Shown piece by piece: positions 6,574 to 7,151 of a stretch of 7,151 nt of DNA; position 1 is the first letter of the stretch, and every line of letters starts with the position of its first letter. Location of the stretch: the NCBI GenBank assembly GCA_014381485.1, contig JACNLN010000137.1:1-7151 (forward strand). The letters are read 5' to 3'. Made by a program: the position numbers and the translations under genes. The notes beneath the pieces were generated by a model. It was not told where the DNA came from, did no database searches, and saw nothing but the letters and a program-made list of their open reading frames with translations. The stretch is from Fidelibacterota bacterium (lineage in GTDB: Bacteria; Fidelibacterota; Marinisomatia; Marinisomatales; CAZVFT01).

Positions 6574-7151
6574 GTACATCCGCTAAAATGATTCTTGTCT
6601 TAACAATTATTACAATTCTATCGGGAGGAATACTCTCCAGCTGGGATGCCATTACGAAACCGAAGATTGAAGTCCACCGACTAAGAGCATTGAAGAAGGC
6701 TATTTCAGAGGTTCTTCCACCTTATAACTATTACGACGAACTGGTTGCCGATGGAATAACCTTTTATATAGGGAGGGAGGAAGAAGCAGAAGATCCTGTT
6801 GCTATCGCATTTAAAGCTGATGGTAGCGGATTTCAGGGAAATCTCGTGATAATGATTGGGGTTTCACCTGATTTTAAGACCCTCACAGGAATTAAAATAC
6901 TGGAACAGATTGAAACTCCGGGGTTGGGGACAAAGATTGTAAAAGATCCTTCAAATAAGAATAATCCATTTTGGTTTCCTGAACAGTTTCGAGGTGTAGT
7001 GACTGAACCGGAAATTGGAGTGGTAAGAAATCAGAAACCTGAAAATCCCACCGATATTCAAGCTGTATCTGGTGCCACGATTTCATCCAAAGCTGTGGTT
7101 CGAATCCTGAATGACACTATTAAAAAATCTAAATTAGTTTATCAGAAAATT
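6570..7151 (+). CDS. rnfG: Rnf complex subunit RnfG (covalent FMN), 3' end outside window
   Basis: Membrane-anchored flavoprotein subunit of Rnf, homologous to NqrC, that passes electrons within the complex. The ATG overlaps the rnfD stop (ATGA, 6570-6573) with GGAGA at 6556-6560 as ribosome site. In the 194 codons seen, an N-terminal membrane anchor spans about residues 7-24 (ILVLTIITILSGGIL). The family motif ETPGLGTKI lies at 115-123, and the FMN attachment motif SGAT at 167-170 has T170 as the likely phosphothreonine link, followed by SSKAVVRILND. The reading frame is open to the last base. RnfG proteins are usually about 180-210 residues and end shortly after this motif, so only a short tail should be missing. 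Confidence 0.95.
   Translation, partial: MSTSAKMILVLTIITILSGGILSSWDAITKPKIEVHRLRALKKAISEVLPPYNYYDELVADGITFYIGREEEAEDPVAIAFKADGSGFQGNLVIMIGVSPDFKTLTGIKILEQIETPGLGTKIVKDPSNKNNPFWFPEQFRGVVTEPEIGVVRNQKPENPTDIQAVSGATISSKAVVRILNDTIKKSKLVYQKI

Noticed and set aside
6892..7086. Minus-strand frame of 64 codons inside rnfG
   Set aside because: It is opposite the conserved ETPGLG and SGAT region of rnfG and has no independent support.

Overview
The window shows five genes and one divergent regulatory gap. A FadD-type long-chain fatty acyl-CoA ligase occupies the minus strand (18-1712). After a 498-base gap, the plus strand carries a tungstopterin aldehyde:ferredoxin oxidoreductase (AOR, 2211-4073), then rnfC (4194-5519), rnfD (5521-6573) and rnfG (6570 to the window end, stop codon not reached). 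rnfE, rnfA and rnfB would be expected beyond the right edge if the usual C-D-G-E-A-B order holds; that is inference.

The organism looks like a moderately AT-rich anaerobic or facultative bacterium that uses ferredoxin. AOR needs tungsten (sometimes molybdenum) and low-potential ferredoxin, and Rnf couples ferredoxin oxidation and NAD+ reduction to H+ or Na+ export. Starting the operon with rnfC is typical of Clostridia, Thermotogae and several candidate phyla, unlike the A-B-C-D-G-E order of gammaproteobacteria. Palindromic intergenic elements like those at 1856-1970 remind me of genomes in the Bacteroidetes/Marinimicrobia (FCB) sphere, but I cannot assign a taxon from sequence alone.

Layout: 18-1712 ligase; 1713-2210 divergent control region with a candidate promoter for each direction, a compound inverted-repeat element (1856-1970), a nested inverted repeat (1991-2030) next to the AOR promoter candidate, and a 33-codon small ORF (2097-2198) just before AOR; 2211-4073 AOR; 4074-4193 a very AT-rich spacer with a weak hairpin and T-run; 4194-7151 the tightly packed rnfCDG genes (1-nt gap, then a 4-nt ATGA overlap).

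Working together (inference): AOR oxidises aldehydes to acids and reduces ferredoxin. Rnf would oxidise that ferredoxin and store the energy as an ion gradient plus NADH. The divergent ligase could activate the resulting carboxylic acids, or exogenous fatty acids, to acyl-CoA. In reverse, Rnf-made reduced ferredoxin could drive acid-to-aldehyde reduction. Each protein belongs to a known family; the AOR-rnf juxtaposition and the repeat-rich control region are the unusual parts.
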